This document shows positions 1-6,663 of a DNA stretch of 12,364 nt, in pieces; position 1 is the first letter of the stretch, and every line of letters begins with the position of its first letter. The notes beneath the pieces were generated by a model. That model saw only the letters and a list, made by a program, of their open reading frames with translations. It was not told where the DNA came from and did no database searches. The stretch is from Lachnospiraceae bacterium (GTDB lineage Bacteria > Bacillota > Clostridia > Lachnospirales > Lachnospiraceae), in assembly GCA_014804385.1 (NCBI GenBank), contig JAAUZW010000023.1, forward strand, positions 29,991-42,354, read 5' to 3'. The position numbers and the translations under genes are program-made.

Positions 1-89
1 CTCTCCCGTATATATCTGTGCACTGCTCTAGCATAACCGAAGAATCTAAACAAAAACCGCTGACAGTTCTTAAGATATTCTAAATATAT

Positions 90-130
90 AAAAAAGAAAA
101 GGCACTCGGCCGGATGACCGGCAGAATGCC
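90..130 (-). terminator. Intrinsic terminator of ilvC
   Basis: Read on the minus strand, an imperfect 13-bp stem (118-130 pairing with 101-113, 11 of 13 positions paired) closes a 4-base loop. It is followed directly by a T-rich tract (TTTTCTTTTT) at 100-91. It lies about 50 bases after the ilvC stop codon and is the clearest Rho-independent terminator in the window. It marks the end of the ilvN-ilvC transcript. Bases 1-89 beyond it hold no gene or convincing signal that I can see. Confidence 0.85.
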
Positions 131-165
131 CCTGATTTTATATTCTTTCTTAGTCTTCAATCAAT

Positions 166-187
166 ACTAACTGACTTGTCAGTTAGT
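166..187. repeat. 22-bp palindrome across the ilvC stop codon
   Basis: Ten-base arms (ACTAACTGAC at 166-175, GTCAGTTAGT at 178-187) are perfect reverse complements around a 2-base centre. The palindrome covers the ilvC stop codon (183-185). No T tract follows it on either strand, so it is not a terminator by itself. It could be a protein-binding site of the kind TetR-type repressors use, or an mRNA 3' hairpin next to the terminator. The function is inferred only from symmetry. Confidence 0.6.
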
Positions 188-1199
188 TGTTGATCAGCTT
201 ATCCTCGCCGTTCCAGCTGTAAAGCTTTCTGATCTCTTCGCCTACCACCTCAGCGGGATGCTCGGAAGCCAGCTTACGCATCGCCTTGAAGTGAACCTGT
301 CCGCCTGCGGAAGACATGTCAAGCAGGAAGTCCTTCGCAAAGGTACCATCCTGAATGTCTGCCAGAATCTTCTTCATCGCCTTCTTGGTATCCTCGGTGA
401 TGATCTTGGGACCGGTGATATAGTCGCCGTACTCCGCTGTATTGGAAATGGAATATCTCATACCTGCAAAACCGGACTGGTAAATCAGATCTACGATCAA
501 TTTCATCTCATGGATACACTCAAAGTAAGCATTTCTCGGATCATATCCTGCTTCCACAAGGGTCTCGAAGCCTGCCTGCATCAATGCGCATACGCCGCCG
601 CAGAGCACTGCCTGCTCACCGAAGAGGTCTGTCTCTGTCTCGGTACGGAAGGTGGTCTCCAGAACACCTGCTCTCGCACCGCCGATTGCCAGCGCATAAG
701 CCAGAGCCTTGTCCTGTGCCTTTCCGGTTGCATCCTGATGAACTGCCACTAAGCAGGGAACGCCCTTGCCTGCCTGATACTCGCTTCTTACGGTATGACC
801 GGGGCCCTTAGGCGCGATCATGGTAACATCCACATCCTTAGGCGGTACGATACAGCCGAAATGAATGTTGAAGCCGTGTGCAAACATCAGCATATTGCCA
901 GCCTCTAAGTTGGGCTCGATATCTTTTTTGTACATAGCCGCCTGCAGTTCATCGTTGATGAGAATCATGATGATATCTGCCTTTTTAGCCGCCTCTGCCG
1001 CCGTATATACCTCAAATCCCTGTGCCTCAGCCTTCGCCCAGGACTTGGAACCCTCGTAGAGACCGATGATCACATGACAACCGGACTCCTTCGCATTTAA
1101 AGCGTGTGCATGTCCCTGACTGCCATAGCCGATAACTGCGATTGTTTTACCCTCTAAGAGAGATAAGTTACAATCTTCCTGATAGAAAATTTTTGCCAT
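183..1199 (-). CDS. ilvC: Ketol-acid reductoisomerase (class I)
   Basis: This cytoplasmic enzyme (EC 1.1.1.86) makes the second step of valine, leucine and isoleucine synthesis. It carries out Mg-dependent isomerisation and NAD(P)H reduction of acetolactate or acetohydroxybutyrate. The 338 residues match the short class I form. The Rossmann motif GYGSQG is at 24-29, followed by AHGF (107-110) and PKGPGH (130-135). Metal ligands D191 and E195 lie in ETDLFGEQ, E227 and E231 lie in YFECIHEMK, and the substrate serine is S252 in SISNTAEYGDY. The cofactor loop reads GLYEGSKS, with Tyr48 where many class I enzymes have Arg, while the S-x-S pair is kept. The ATG at 1199 has GGAGG (1208-1212) 8 bases upstream. 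It lies 80 bases after the upstream ilvN-type gene and is probably co-transcribed with it, ending at the terminator at 90-130. Confidence 0.97.
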   Translation of the reverse strand: MAKIFYQEDCNLSLLEGKTIAVIGYGSQGHAHALNAKESGCHVIIGLYEGSKSWAKAEAQGFEVYTAAEAAKKADIIMILINDELQAAMYKKDIEPNLEAGNMLMFAHGFNIHFGCIVPPKDVDVTMIAPKGPGHTVRSEYQAGKGVPCLVAVHQDATGKAQDKALAYALAIGGARAGVLETTFRTETETDLFGEQAVLCGGVCALMQAGFETLVEAGYDPRNAYFECIHEMKLIVDLIYQSGFAGMRYSISNTAEYGDYITGPKIITEDTKKAMKKILADIQDGTFAKDFLLDMSSAGGQVHFKAMRKLASEHPAEVVGEEIRKLYSWNGEDKLINN

Positions 1200-1251
1200 T
1201 TTTGATTCCTCCGTTTGTTGATTGATTTACTGTATCATACTATATAATTTT

Positions 1252-1266
1252 AAGGGAAGATCCCTT
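1252..1266 (-). other. Small hairpin between ilvN and ilvC
   Basis: AAGGGA (1252-1257) and TCCCTT (1261-1266) form a 6-bp stem with a 3-base loop in the ilvN-ilvC gap. On the minus strand it is followed by an AT-rich stretch (AAAATTATATAG) with no real T run. It may be a weak attenuator or a processing site that sets different ilvN and ilvC levels. A TATGAT-like -10 follows it on the minus strand but has no good -35, so I do not call a separate ilvC promoter. Confidence 0.25.
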
Positions 1267-1279
1267 TCCTTACCTGATC

Positions 1280-1780
1280 TTATTCTAAGTAGGTCACGTT
1301 ATCAATACCGCGGCCAAGACCCGTGATGCCGGTTCTGGCAAGCTCCAGGATCTCATAGCCGTCCAGAAGATTGATGAAAGCGGCAATCTTATCCTGATTA
1401 CCGGTCAGCTCAATGACCAGACTTTCCGTCGCAACGTCGATGATCTTCGCACGGAAGATATCAGCCACTGCGATGACGCCCTGTCTCTCCTTGGCGGAAG
1501 CCTTCACCTTGATCAGCACAAGCTCCCTGTACACGCTCTCGTCCGGCTTTAACTCCTTGATATCACGCACGTCCACCAGCTTCGCCACCTGCTTTTCAAT
1601 CTGGTCGAGGATCTCGTCATCCCCGGAAGTAGCAATGGTGATGCGGGTATAGCGGGGATCCGCCGTCACGCCTGCGGTAATGCTGTCAATATTGTAGCCG
1701 CGTCTGGAAAAGAGTCCTGCGATACGGCTCAAAACACCTGAGGTATTGTCTACCAATAACTGAAATACTTTTTTCTGCAT
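1280..1780 (-). CDS. ilvN: Acetolactate synthase small (regulatory) subunit, copy next to ilvC
   Basis: This is the regulatory subunit of acetohydroxyacid synthase (first common step of branched-chain amino-acid synthesis). It activates the catalytic subunit and carries the valine feedback site. The 166 residues are the normal length: an N-terminal ACT domain (about 4-77, with NTSGVLSRIAGLFSRRGYNI) and a C-terminal ACT-like domain (about 85-158). N12, G15 and N30 correspond to the valine-site residues known from E. coli IlvH (N11, G14, N29), so feedback binding appears intact. The ATG at 1780 has an AAAGG-type site (1790-1795) 9 bases upstream. It has its own strong promoter and leads into ilvC. 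A paralogue of the same type lies at 11851-12339. The catalytic subunit gene is not in the window. Confidence 0.95.
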   Translation of the reverse strand: MQKKVFQLLVDNTSGVLSRIAGLFSRRGYNIDSITAGVTADPRYTRITIATSGDDEILDQIEKQVAKLVDVRDIKELKPDESVYRELVLIKVKASAKERQGVIAVADIFRAKIIDVATESLVIELTGNQDKIAAFINLLDGYEILELARTGITGLGRGIDNVTYLE

Positions 1781-1829
1781 GCCATCATACCTTTCTTTTT
1801 CTGGCCCATAGGCACAAACACTGTCACTA

Positions 1830-1858
1830 ATTGTAGCAACTTAAGGAGAAAAAGTCAA
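1830..1858 (-). promoter_or_regulatory. Sigma-A promoter of ilvN-ilvC
   Basis: On the minus strand, -35 TTGACT (1858-1853) is separated by exactly 17 bases from -10 TACAAT (1835-1830). Both boxes match consensus at five of six positions. The start point should fall near 1823, giving a leader of about 42 bases. That is too short for a T-box or a leader-peptide attenuator, so control of this copy would act at initiation or by feedback on the enzyme. Confidence 0.8.
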
Positions 1859-1895
1859 CCTCAACCGTGGGTGTATTCCAGAATAATCGCACAAA

Positions 1896-1923
1896 GGGAA
1901 CCCCTCCACCAAGAGGGATCCCC
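1896..1923 (-). terminator. Possible terminator after the small lipoprotein gene
   Basis: An 11-bp imperfect stem (1896-1906 with 1913-1923, nine pairs) closes a 6-base loop, 28 bases after the lipoprotein stop codon. On the minus strand it is followed only by TTTGTG, a weak T tract. It lies between that gene and the ilvN promoter, where a transcript end would be expected. It could also be a general GC-rich hairpin. Confidence 0.45.
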
Positions 1924-1951
1924 CAAAATCACTTATTCAAGAAACTGTAGT

Positions 1952-2275
1952 TTATTGCTTTATAAAGCAACCGTTATCAACCACCCCACCGGAAATAATC
2001 AAATTTCCATCATCTTCAATAGCATTAAATACTGTATTGGAATATAAACCATTGCCCGTTATTTCTAATTGCCAACCGTCATCCGTTTTATCATAAGTTC
2101 CATTAAAAAACGCACCATCCTGATACCATGTACAGATACCATCGTCATTAAATTTAATTTCATACCTTCCATCTTCACTGACATAACTGCCGTTAAGACT
2201 ATTACCTGAGCATCCACAGAGACATAACATTAAGATGAGTACTGCCGATAAATTTTTCATTTTATGTATATTCAT
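1952..2275 (-). CDS. Small lipoprotein, unknown function
   Basis: The 107-residue protein starts with a lipoprotein signal: M-N-I-H-K-M-K, a hydrophobic run at 9-20, then lipobox LCGC with C22 as the lipidated residue. The mature part (about 85 residues) alternates hydrophobic and polar positions (GSYVSEDGRYEIKFNDDG, WQLEITGNG, NLIISGGVV). This suggests an all-beta lipocalin-like fold of the type that reads as L-x-G-x-Y...F-x-x-D-G; I cannot name the family. The ATG at 2275 is chosen over an in-frame start 20 codons upstream because AAAGGA lies 11 bases before it and the signal peptide then begins properly. It follows the large secreted protein by 90 bases with no terminator seen between them, so it may share that transcript. 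Confidence 0.8.
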   Translation of the reverse strand: MNIHKMKNLSAVLILMLCLCGCSGNSLNGSYVSEDGRYEIKFNDDGICTWYQDGAFFNGTYDKTDDGWQLEITGNGLYSNTVFNAIEDDGNLIISGGVVDNGCFIKQ

Positions 2276-2365
2276 TTTATATTCATTCCTTTCATTTGAC
2301 TTAAAGCACAAAACATTAAAAGACTCTTCTACCATACACTTAACACGTTACACAACGCATAAAGC

Positions 2366-5300
2366 TTATCTCCACCACCACTTGAATCCTTTTGCGACAA
2401 TTTTAAAGGTGGCTTTCTTTGTTCCGCCATAATCACCTGTTCCATGGAGAATAACTGTTGCCGTTCCTTTTTTAACGTTATTTTTGTAACCAACTATCTC
2501 ATAATCTGTGTCTGCAAGTATGGTCTTTCCAACTTTTATTTCTATCTGCTCTTTTCCTGGGTAAAGTTCATCACCCGTATAGATCTGATTTAGAACTTTC
2601 ACCTTCGCTTTGCGGATATCTTGTTGCGTAATACGATACATATCGCTGATCACCCCGGTATAATTCCCTTTACCAGTAACAGTAACAATAATCTTTGTCC
2701 CTGACGGTAGTATGTCGGTCGGCTCAATAAGGCTGCCGGCAATCCTAACCACGCCATCCGGCAAAATGGTATTCTCGGCATAGGTATACGTTATATCACT
2801 CTCATAATCTCTTCCGGCCTTTAATGTTTTTCCGTTCCAATCCGTTATTTTGGGAATAGATTTGTAATTGCCTGCCGCATTTTTGTAAACCTTGTCTTGC
2901 GTCTCTATTGTAAGTGATTCTATACTCTGAGGGACAATCCTATAATTCATTTTCTGACTCCCCGTAAAATTGCCCTTACCACACACATTCATAACAGGAA
3001 GCTTATCTGGAGCAGCCAAAGTGCTGATTATTTGATTATTTCCATACTTTATTGTATAGTCTCGTCCCTCCACCAGTATTTGTTCTCCAAAATAAACTGT
3101 TGTTCCGGGTTTGCTGCCGCCCGCCATATAAACTGTCGTAATTCCACCATCCATTTGTATCTGGTTATTTATATCCTCAGCGATATTGTATGGTGTAATG
3201 CGAAACGTCTTTTTCAATGTGCCAGAATAATTATTGATTCCTTTAAAAATAACCGTTGCCGTACCGACAGCCTTATTTTTTTGATAATTTACTGTATAGT
3301 CCTGATTCTCCTGTAAGCTAATTACACCCTCATCTCCTATGATCTCTAGGGAAGGATTTACAGTAATGCTGTCACCTGTATACATTACCGATTTAGGTAT
3401 GTTTGTCACAGACGCTTTTTTGATATCAATGCCTATAATCTTAAAGGAAACACTCTTTTCTCCACAGTAGTCCCATATTCCGGTAAGAACTGCTTTTGCC
3501 GTACCGGTCTCAATATTATTTTGGTAAGAAACGGTATAGTCAACACCTTCCGTTAACAATGTCCGACCATCCTTTACAACAAGCATTGGCTCAATCTCAT
3601 CCCCGGTGTAGAGCTGATTAGGTATTTTCGTTACACTCACCTTGCTCATCAGCCTTCTATTTGTGATTGTAAGCTTTATCAATCTTCTCCCGCTATAGTT
3701 TCCTTTTCCAATAATCTCGATCTGATATGTTCCCACCGCCATGTAAGCATTCTCATCGGTATTCAGATAATTCACAATAAAATCCGTCTTATTTTTTAAC
3801 TTTTTTCCATTCCATGTCACGGTCGGAACCGGTTTCTGTACCTTGCTATTATAAGCTTTCGTTATATTGTCGATTATAACGTCATCATCGTTTATGTTTT
3901 TTTTCAAGATAGGAAATAGTACCGTTTCTGTACCGGAATAATTGCCTTTTCCCTTCACCATGACAGTCGGCGCAGTTTTGGCATCGGAGGCATCGTTTGC
4001 TTTTATATTATTCTTATAAGTCAACGTATAATCAGCCTTTTCCTTTAACAGCCTCTCTCCATCATAAACTTCTATATACGGTTTGATTGCTTTGCCGATA
4101 TATTGCTGTGCCGGAACGTCATTGACCCAAAAACCATTGGGTATAGACGCAGACTGTAAAGTCCAATAAGCATATACCGTCATATCTCCATTTATTATTG
4201 TATTTTCGTCAAATATCCTGCCTTGTCCATTCGGCTGTGTGTACCAGCCCCTAAAAGTAAAGTAATTCCTACTGGGAGGATTTGGTAATGAGGCGATTTT
4301 TGTGTTTTCCACAATATTTTTAATCGCACCAACGTAAGTACCGCCCTGAGAATCAAAGGTGACAGTATATTTTTTTACATTGTTTAATACCGATAACCGT
4401 GCCGTTTGGCTAATAACTGTATGACCGCTGTCATTTGTCACGATACAGCGAAAATCCATCTGATCGTCACTTTTTCCTTTGATTGTAAACCGCAGTTCTG
4501 GCAATTGCTCTCCTCTAAAATCACAATCGAACCATTCATTAAAATCAAACGGTTTATATTGCCATCGATACCGCAAATTGGTGCCTACCGCAGAAATTCT
4601 GAAAACAACAGTTTCACCCGATGCACCAATTAAACTTTCGGGCTGTTTTGCAATCGTGATTGCAGCCATGTTATAATCCGGCGCCGCGGCAGACCTCTCA
4701 TTTCCCATCGCATCATAGGAGTAAATATGTGTATGATAAATGCCATATTCATTATTATGATCACTTATATTTACACGGTATGAATAAATATCCCCGTTCT
4801 TAGTTCCTTCGCCCCATATAATGTCATCCTGCCCATTCTTCTCAGTCCATGTTGGAAATTTAACTCGTGAAACGCCTACATTATCTGTCACCCTACACTG
4901 GACAGTATAGCCGGTGTCTGTCTGATCAGTTATTTTTATATCCGAAATAGTCGGGGCTGTCCTGTCAATATATGTATCTGGAGAAACAGCCACCATGCTA
5001 TTATTGCCAGCTGCGTCATAAGCGTAAATGTGCGTTGCATAATAGCCCTCTTCATAGTTATGATCAGCAACGTTTACATAGTATCTGTAAGTACTACTAC
5101 CATCTGCATTTTTCTTCACAAAAGATCCTGTAGCCCAAGGCGTCTGCAAATCGTCTTGTCCATTTTTAACCGTCCAAGTGGGAAATGCAACCTTTGTAAC
5201 TCCAACATTGTCATAAACATCACACTCTACACAATACCCCATATTATTTAAATTCACACGATATAGTTCTACTCGTACATTGGATATGGCAGGTGGAGTT

Positions 5301-6271
5301 GTGTCGGTTGACGTTGCTGACAGAGTTGTAAAAAATAGTTCCTTAGTTGTAATTTCTTTCCCTGCTTTTGTAACCGCAAAAAATTGACATTTATATGTAT
5401 TCCCGGGCGAAAGAGACGGTATATTGCCAGCTTTGTCTTTTTCTTTCCCAAAATCTACAGATATTTTAGACCGTACACTGCTACCGGGCCAACTGAAATC
5501 CGTCTGCGTGTAACAAATACCATTGACTATTTTTCCCCATCTCATACCCACTTCTGACAACTGAGAACTGTCAGCTGTAACATTTGCTTCCACATAGGCT
5601 GTTGTTGCCGTGACATTTGAATATGTCACGGACTGAAAGGTGATGGGATCCGAGGTTGGCTGAGGGGTTGGTGTTGGGGTAACAGTACCGCCACTCTTAT
5701 CAGTAAAAATTCTATATGATGTAAAACTACTGTAATCATCATAATGTGTTGCGTTTTTCCCAACAATACGAGATGACCAATTATAGTATCCCGGATTGTG
5801 AATGTAGAGTGTTCCATTCTCAATAAATGCATATATAAAATGATCTTGCATTATTATGTTATTATTTTTATCTAGTACTGGATATGGCGCGTAAACGTCA
5901 ATTCCATATGGATATTGTTGACATAGGGAATATAGTTGGCTCTTTCTATTCTCAGAACTACCACTAAAATATCCTAGTGTTGTTTGTACACCATAGCTTT
6001 TATGTATATTTTCCCATACAATACCATATTGGTTTTGATTATTTTTCAGAACCGCTGATGGAGTTGCATTGGTTTTTCCCATAGCTGTAAGTACCATAGC
6101 GACACTACATATATGACACCCTTGATTTGAATTTAAATCTCTTTCGCTGGCATAAAAAATTGGTGCTGCCAGCACTGGCATAACATTAGTAATAAATCCA
6201 CCCAACATCATAGAAATTGACAAAAGAAATGCCAATATTCTTTTTTTCCCTGCTTTCCCCCTTCTTTTCAT
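2366..6271 (-). CDS. Large secreted protein: C39-like cysteine peptidase plus repeat stalk
   Basis: The 1301 residues begin with a Sec signal peptide (basic 1-11, hydrophobic 12-30, likely cut near VLAA at 33-36). Residues about 37-190 look like a C39-type papain-fold domain: QGCHICSVAM with Cys52 as nucleophile, H144 in QDHFIYAF, and N159 in IHNPG where the family usually has Asp. A Thr/Pro linker (195-208) leads to an FN3-like module (210-315), two GBS-Bsp-like modules (about 325-425 and 440-523, sharing FPTW...KNGQDD and THIY.YDA.GN), an Ig-like module (about 540-627), an InlB-type B-repeat (about 634-703, TVTFDSQGG...FRGWYT) and about seven repeats of a YTG...DYTV.Y.NN...G.GNYSG type (707-1292). 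There is no LPxTG signal and no C-terminal membrane helix; the protein ends GFKWWWR. The ATG has CCTCC-complement GGAGG 8 bases upstream. Its role is probably surface binding or host-facing proteolysis or peptide cleavage; this is inferred. Confidence 0.88.
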   Translation of the reverse strand: MKRRGKAGKKRILAFLLSISMMLGGFITNVMPVLAAPIFYASERDLNSNQGCHICSVAMVLTAMGKTNATPSAVLKNNQNQYGIVWENIHKSYGVQTTLGYFSGSSENRKSQLYSLCQQYPYGIDVYAPYPVLDKNNNIIMQDHFIYAFIENGTLYIHNPGYYNWSSRIVGKNATHYDDYSSFTSYRIFTDKSGGTVTPTPTPQPTSDPITFQSVTYSNVTATTAYVEANVTADSSQLSEVGMRWGKIVNGICYTQTDFSWPGSSVRSKISVDFGKEKDKAGNIPSLSPGNTYKCQFFAVTKAGKEITTKELFFTTLSATSTDTTPPAISNVRVELYRVNLNNMGYCVECDVYDNVGVTKVAFPTWTVKNGQDDLQTPWATGSFVKKNADGSSTYRYYVNVADHNYEEGYYATHIYAYDAAGNNSMVAVSPDTYIDRTAPTISDIKITDQTDTGYTVQCRVTDNVGVSRVKFPTWTEKNGQDDIIWGEGTKNGDIYSYRVNISDHNNEYGIYHTHIYSYDAMGNERSAAAPDYNMAAITIAKQPESLIGASGETVVFRISAVGTNLRYRWQYKPFDFNEWFDCDFRGEQLPELRFTIKGKSDDQMDFRCIVTNDSGHTVISQTARLSVLNNVKKYTVTFDSQGGTYVGAIKNIVENTKIASLPNPPSRNYFTFRGWYTQPNGQGRIFDENTIINGDMTVYAYWTLQSASIPNGFWVNDVPAQQYIGKAIKPYIEVYDGERLLKEKADYTLTYKNNIKANDASDAKTAPTVMVKGKGNYSGTETVLFPILKKNINDDDVIIDNITKAYNSKVQKPVPTVTWNGKKLKNKTDFIVNYLNTDENAYMAVGTYQIEIIGKGNYSGRRLIKLTITNRRLMSKVSVTKIPNQLYTGDEIEPMLVVKDGRTLLTEGVDYTVSYQNNIETGTAKAVLTGIWDYCGEKSVSFKIIGIDIKKASVTNIPKSVMYTGDSITVNPSLEIIGDEGVISLQENQDYTVNYQKNKAVGTATVIFKGINNYSGTLKKTFRITPYNIAEDINNQIQMDGGITTVYMAGGSKPGTTVYFGEQILVEGRDYTIKYGNNQIISTLAAPDKLPVMNVCGKGNFTGSQKMNYRIVPQSIESLTIETQDKVYKNAAGNYKSIPKITDWNGKTLKAGRDYESDITYTYAENTILPDGVVRIAGSLIEPTDILPSGTKIIVTVTGKGNYTGVISDMYRITQQDIRKAKVKVLNQIYTGDELYPGKEQIEIKVGKTILADTDYEIVGYKNNVKKGTATVILHGTGDYGGTKKATFKIVAKGFKWWWR
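2396..4153 (-). repeat. About seven tandem YTG/DYTV protein repeats
   Basis: Residues about 707-1292 of the secreted protein hold roughly 75-100-residue repeats with a shared pattern: Y-T-G (or Y-I-G, Y-N-S), then a short strand, D-Y-T-V-x-Y-x-N-N, G-T-A-x-V, and G-x-G-N-Y-S-G followed by a closing F-x-I strand. The units are diverged in protein and DNA, so this is an old array, not a slippage product. Such beta-rich stalks usually project a domain away from the cell wall. Confidence 0.7.
4703..5299 (-). repeat. Two GBS-Bsp-like modules
   Basis: Two copies at about 4997-5299 and 4703-4954 encode modules that begin with TPPAISNV or TAPTISDI and share YDNVGV/TDNVGV, FPTWT.KNGQDD, DHN and THIY.YDA. 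These hallmarks match the GBS Bsp-like repeat family found in surface proteins of Gram-positive bacteria. The pair sits between the FN3-like module and the Ig-like module. Confidence 0.65.
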
Positions 6272-6341
6272 GTTCCCGTCCTCCTGTTCATCAGTTTTTA
6301 TATGTCTCGTTTCCTAAAGATCTTCAGCACAATCAATTTTA

Positions 6342-6371
6342 TTTATACAACTCATGTCTCTTTGCAATCAA
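6342..6371 (-). promoter_or_regulatory. Candidate promoter of the large secreted protein
   Basis: On the minus strand, TTGATT (6371-6366) is followed by 18 bases and TATAAA (6347-6342). A perfect inverted repeat (CTTTG-4-CAAAG, 6360-6373) overlaps the -35 box. The promoter overlaps the 3' end of the upstream 56-residue gene and leaves a leader of about 64 bases. Read-through from that gene is an alternative, because I see no terminator in the gap. Confidence 0.4.
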
Positions 6372-6522
6372 AGGTCATACTATTTTTAGCAAACGCAATA
6401 TGCTGCTGTTTTGTATCTTCCTGTGCTATATTCACACTTTTTGCAACTAAAATCATAATATCTTTATTTCTTTCAGTGAGTTCACTAAAAATTTTCTGCA
6501 TAACTGCATCTTTGCTTTCCAT
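6352..6522 (-). CDS. 56-residue protein, partner of the divergent Xre regulator
   Basis: This is a short, charged, probably helical cytoplasmic protein (MESKDAVMQKIFSELTERN...) with no signal peptide or membrane segment. It has no family I recognise. It is supported as real by a near-consensus promoter upstream, a good ribosome site (GGAGAGG, 8 bases before the ATG at 6522) and its divergent pairing with an Xre gene. An in-frame TTG at 6540 would add six residues but lies before the ribosome site, so the ATG is chosen. It could be an antirepressor, a co-regulator or a small toxin or antitoxin; the sequence does not decide. The secreted-protein gene begins 80 bases downstream on the same strand. 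Confidence 0.7.
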   Translation of the reverse strand: MESKDAVMQKIFSELTERNKDIMILVAKSVNIAQEDTKQQHIAFAKNSMTFDCKET

Positions 6523-6541
6523 TGATACATCCTCTCCCAAC

Positions 6542-6556
6542 TATCATCTATTGATT
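6542..6556. promoter_or_regulatory. Candidate operator O1 (TATCA-N5-TGATT)
   Basis: ATCA (6543-6546) and TGAT (6552-6555) are perfect inverted arms around TCTAT. The site sits just downstream of the -10 box of the 56-residue gene, near the expected transcription start. The same architecture (TATCA-N5-TGATA) recurs at 6626-6640 in the opposite promoter, which makes a shared binding protein plausible, most simply the adjacent Xre regulator. Confidence 0.5.
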
Positions 6557-6566
6557 TTACTCTTTT

Positions 6567-6595
6567 ATAATAAATCTACTATTGATATCTGTCAA
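6567..6595 (-). promoter_or_regulatory. Strong sigma-A promoter of the 56-residue gene
   Basis: On the minus strand, a perfect -35 TTGACA (6595-6590) and -10 TATTAT (6572-6567, five of six) are separated by 17 bases. This is the best promoter match in the window and it strongly supports the short gene. The inverted repeat at 6581-6596 covers its -35 box and half of the spacer. Confidence 0.8.
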
Positions 6596-6596
6596 T
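6581..6596. promoter_or_regulatory. Candidate operator O2 over the -35 box
   Basis: ATTGA (6581-6585) and TCAAT (6592-6596) are perfect inverted arms around six bases. The site overlaps the -35 and spacer of the minus-strand promoter. Its arms differ in phase from the other two sites, so it may be a variant site or just part of the AT-rich promoter sequence. Confidence 0.35.
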
Positions 6597-6615
6597 CATA
6601 TATTAGCTATATTAC

Positions 6616-6644
6616 TTGACTTCTATATCATTGATTGATACTAT
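6616..6644 (+). promoter_or_regulatory. Sigma-A promoter of the Xre regulator gene
   Basis: TTGACT (6616-6621), 17 bases, then TACTAT (6639-6644). The start point would be near 6651, so the leader is very short and the ribosome site (GGAGG, 6652-6656) would lie at the very 5' end. The spacer contains the inverted repeat at 6626-6640, so a bound protein would block this promoter. The short leader lowers my confidence slightly. Confidence 0.55.
6626..6640. promoter_or_regulatory. Candidate operator O3 (TATCA-N5-TGATA)
   Basis: Perfect 5-base inverted arms TATCA (6626-6630) and TGATA (6636-6640) flank TTGAT. The site lies entirely between the -35 box and the first bases of the -10 box of the Xre gene. 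It is the best copy of the motif also seen at 6542-6556, and the position fits autorepression. Confidence 0.55.
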
Positions 6645-6663
6645 TACACTTGGAGGTAAGAAA

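Noticed and set aside
258..752. Long plus-strand open frame opposite ilvC
   Set aside because: It is antisense to a fully conserved enzyme gene, has no ribosome site or promoter, and its protein has no recognisable pattern.
1781..1951. T-box or leader-peptide attenuator before ilvN-ilvC
   Set aside because: The mapped promoter leaves only about 42 bases of leader, with no branched-chain codon cluster and no T-box motif.
2276..2365. Separate promoter or terminator between the secreted protein and the small lipoprotein
   Set aside because: I found no stem with a T run and no pair of boxes with acceptable spacing.
2366..2460. Sortase (LPxTG) wall anchor at the end of the large secreted protein
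   Set aside because: No LPxTG-like motif, hydrophobic helix or basic tail follows the final repeat.
2396..4153. CRISPR array or DNA-level tandem repeats within the secreted-protein gene
   Set aside because: The repeats are diverged protein modules with no short, regularly spaced identical DNA units.
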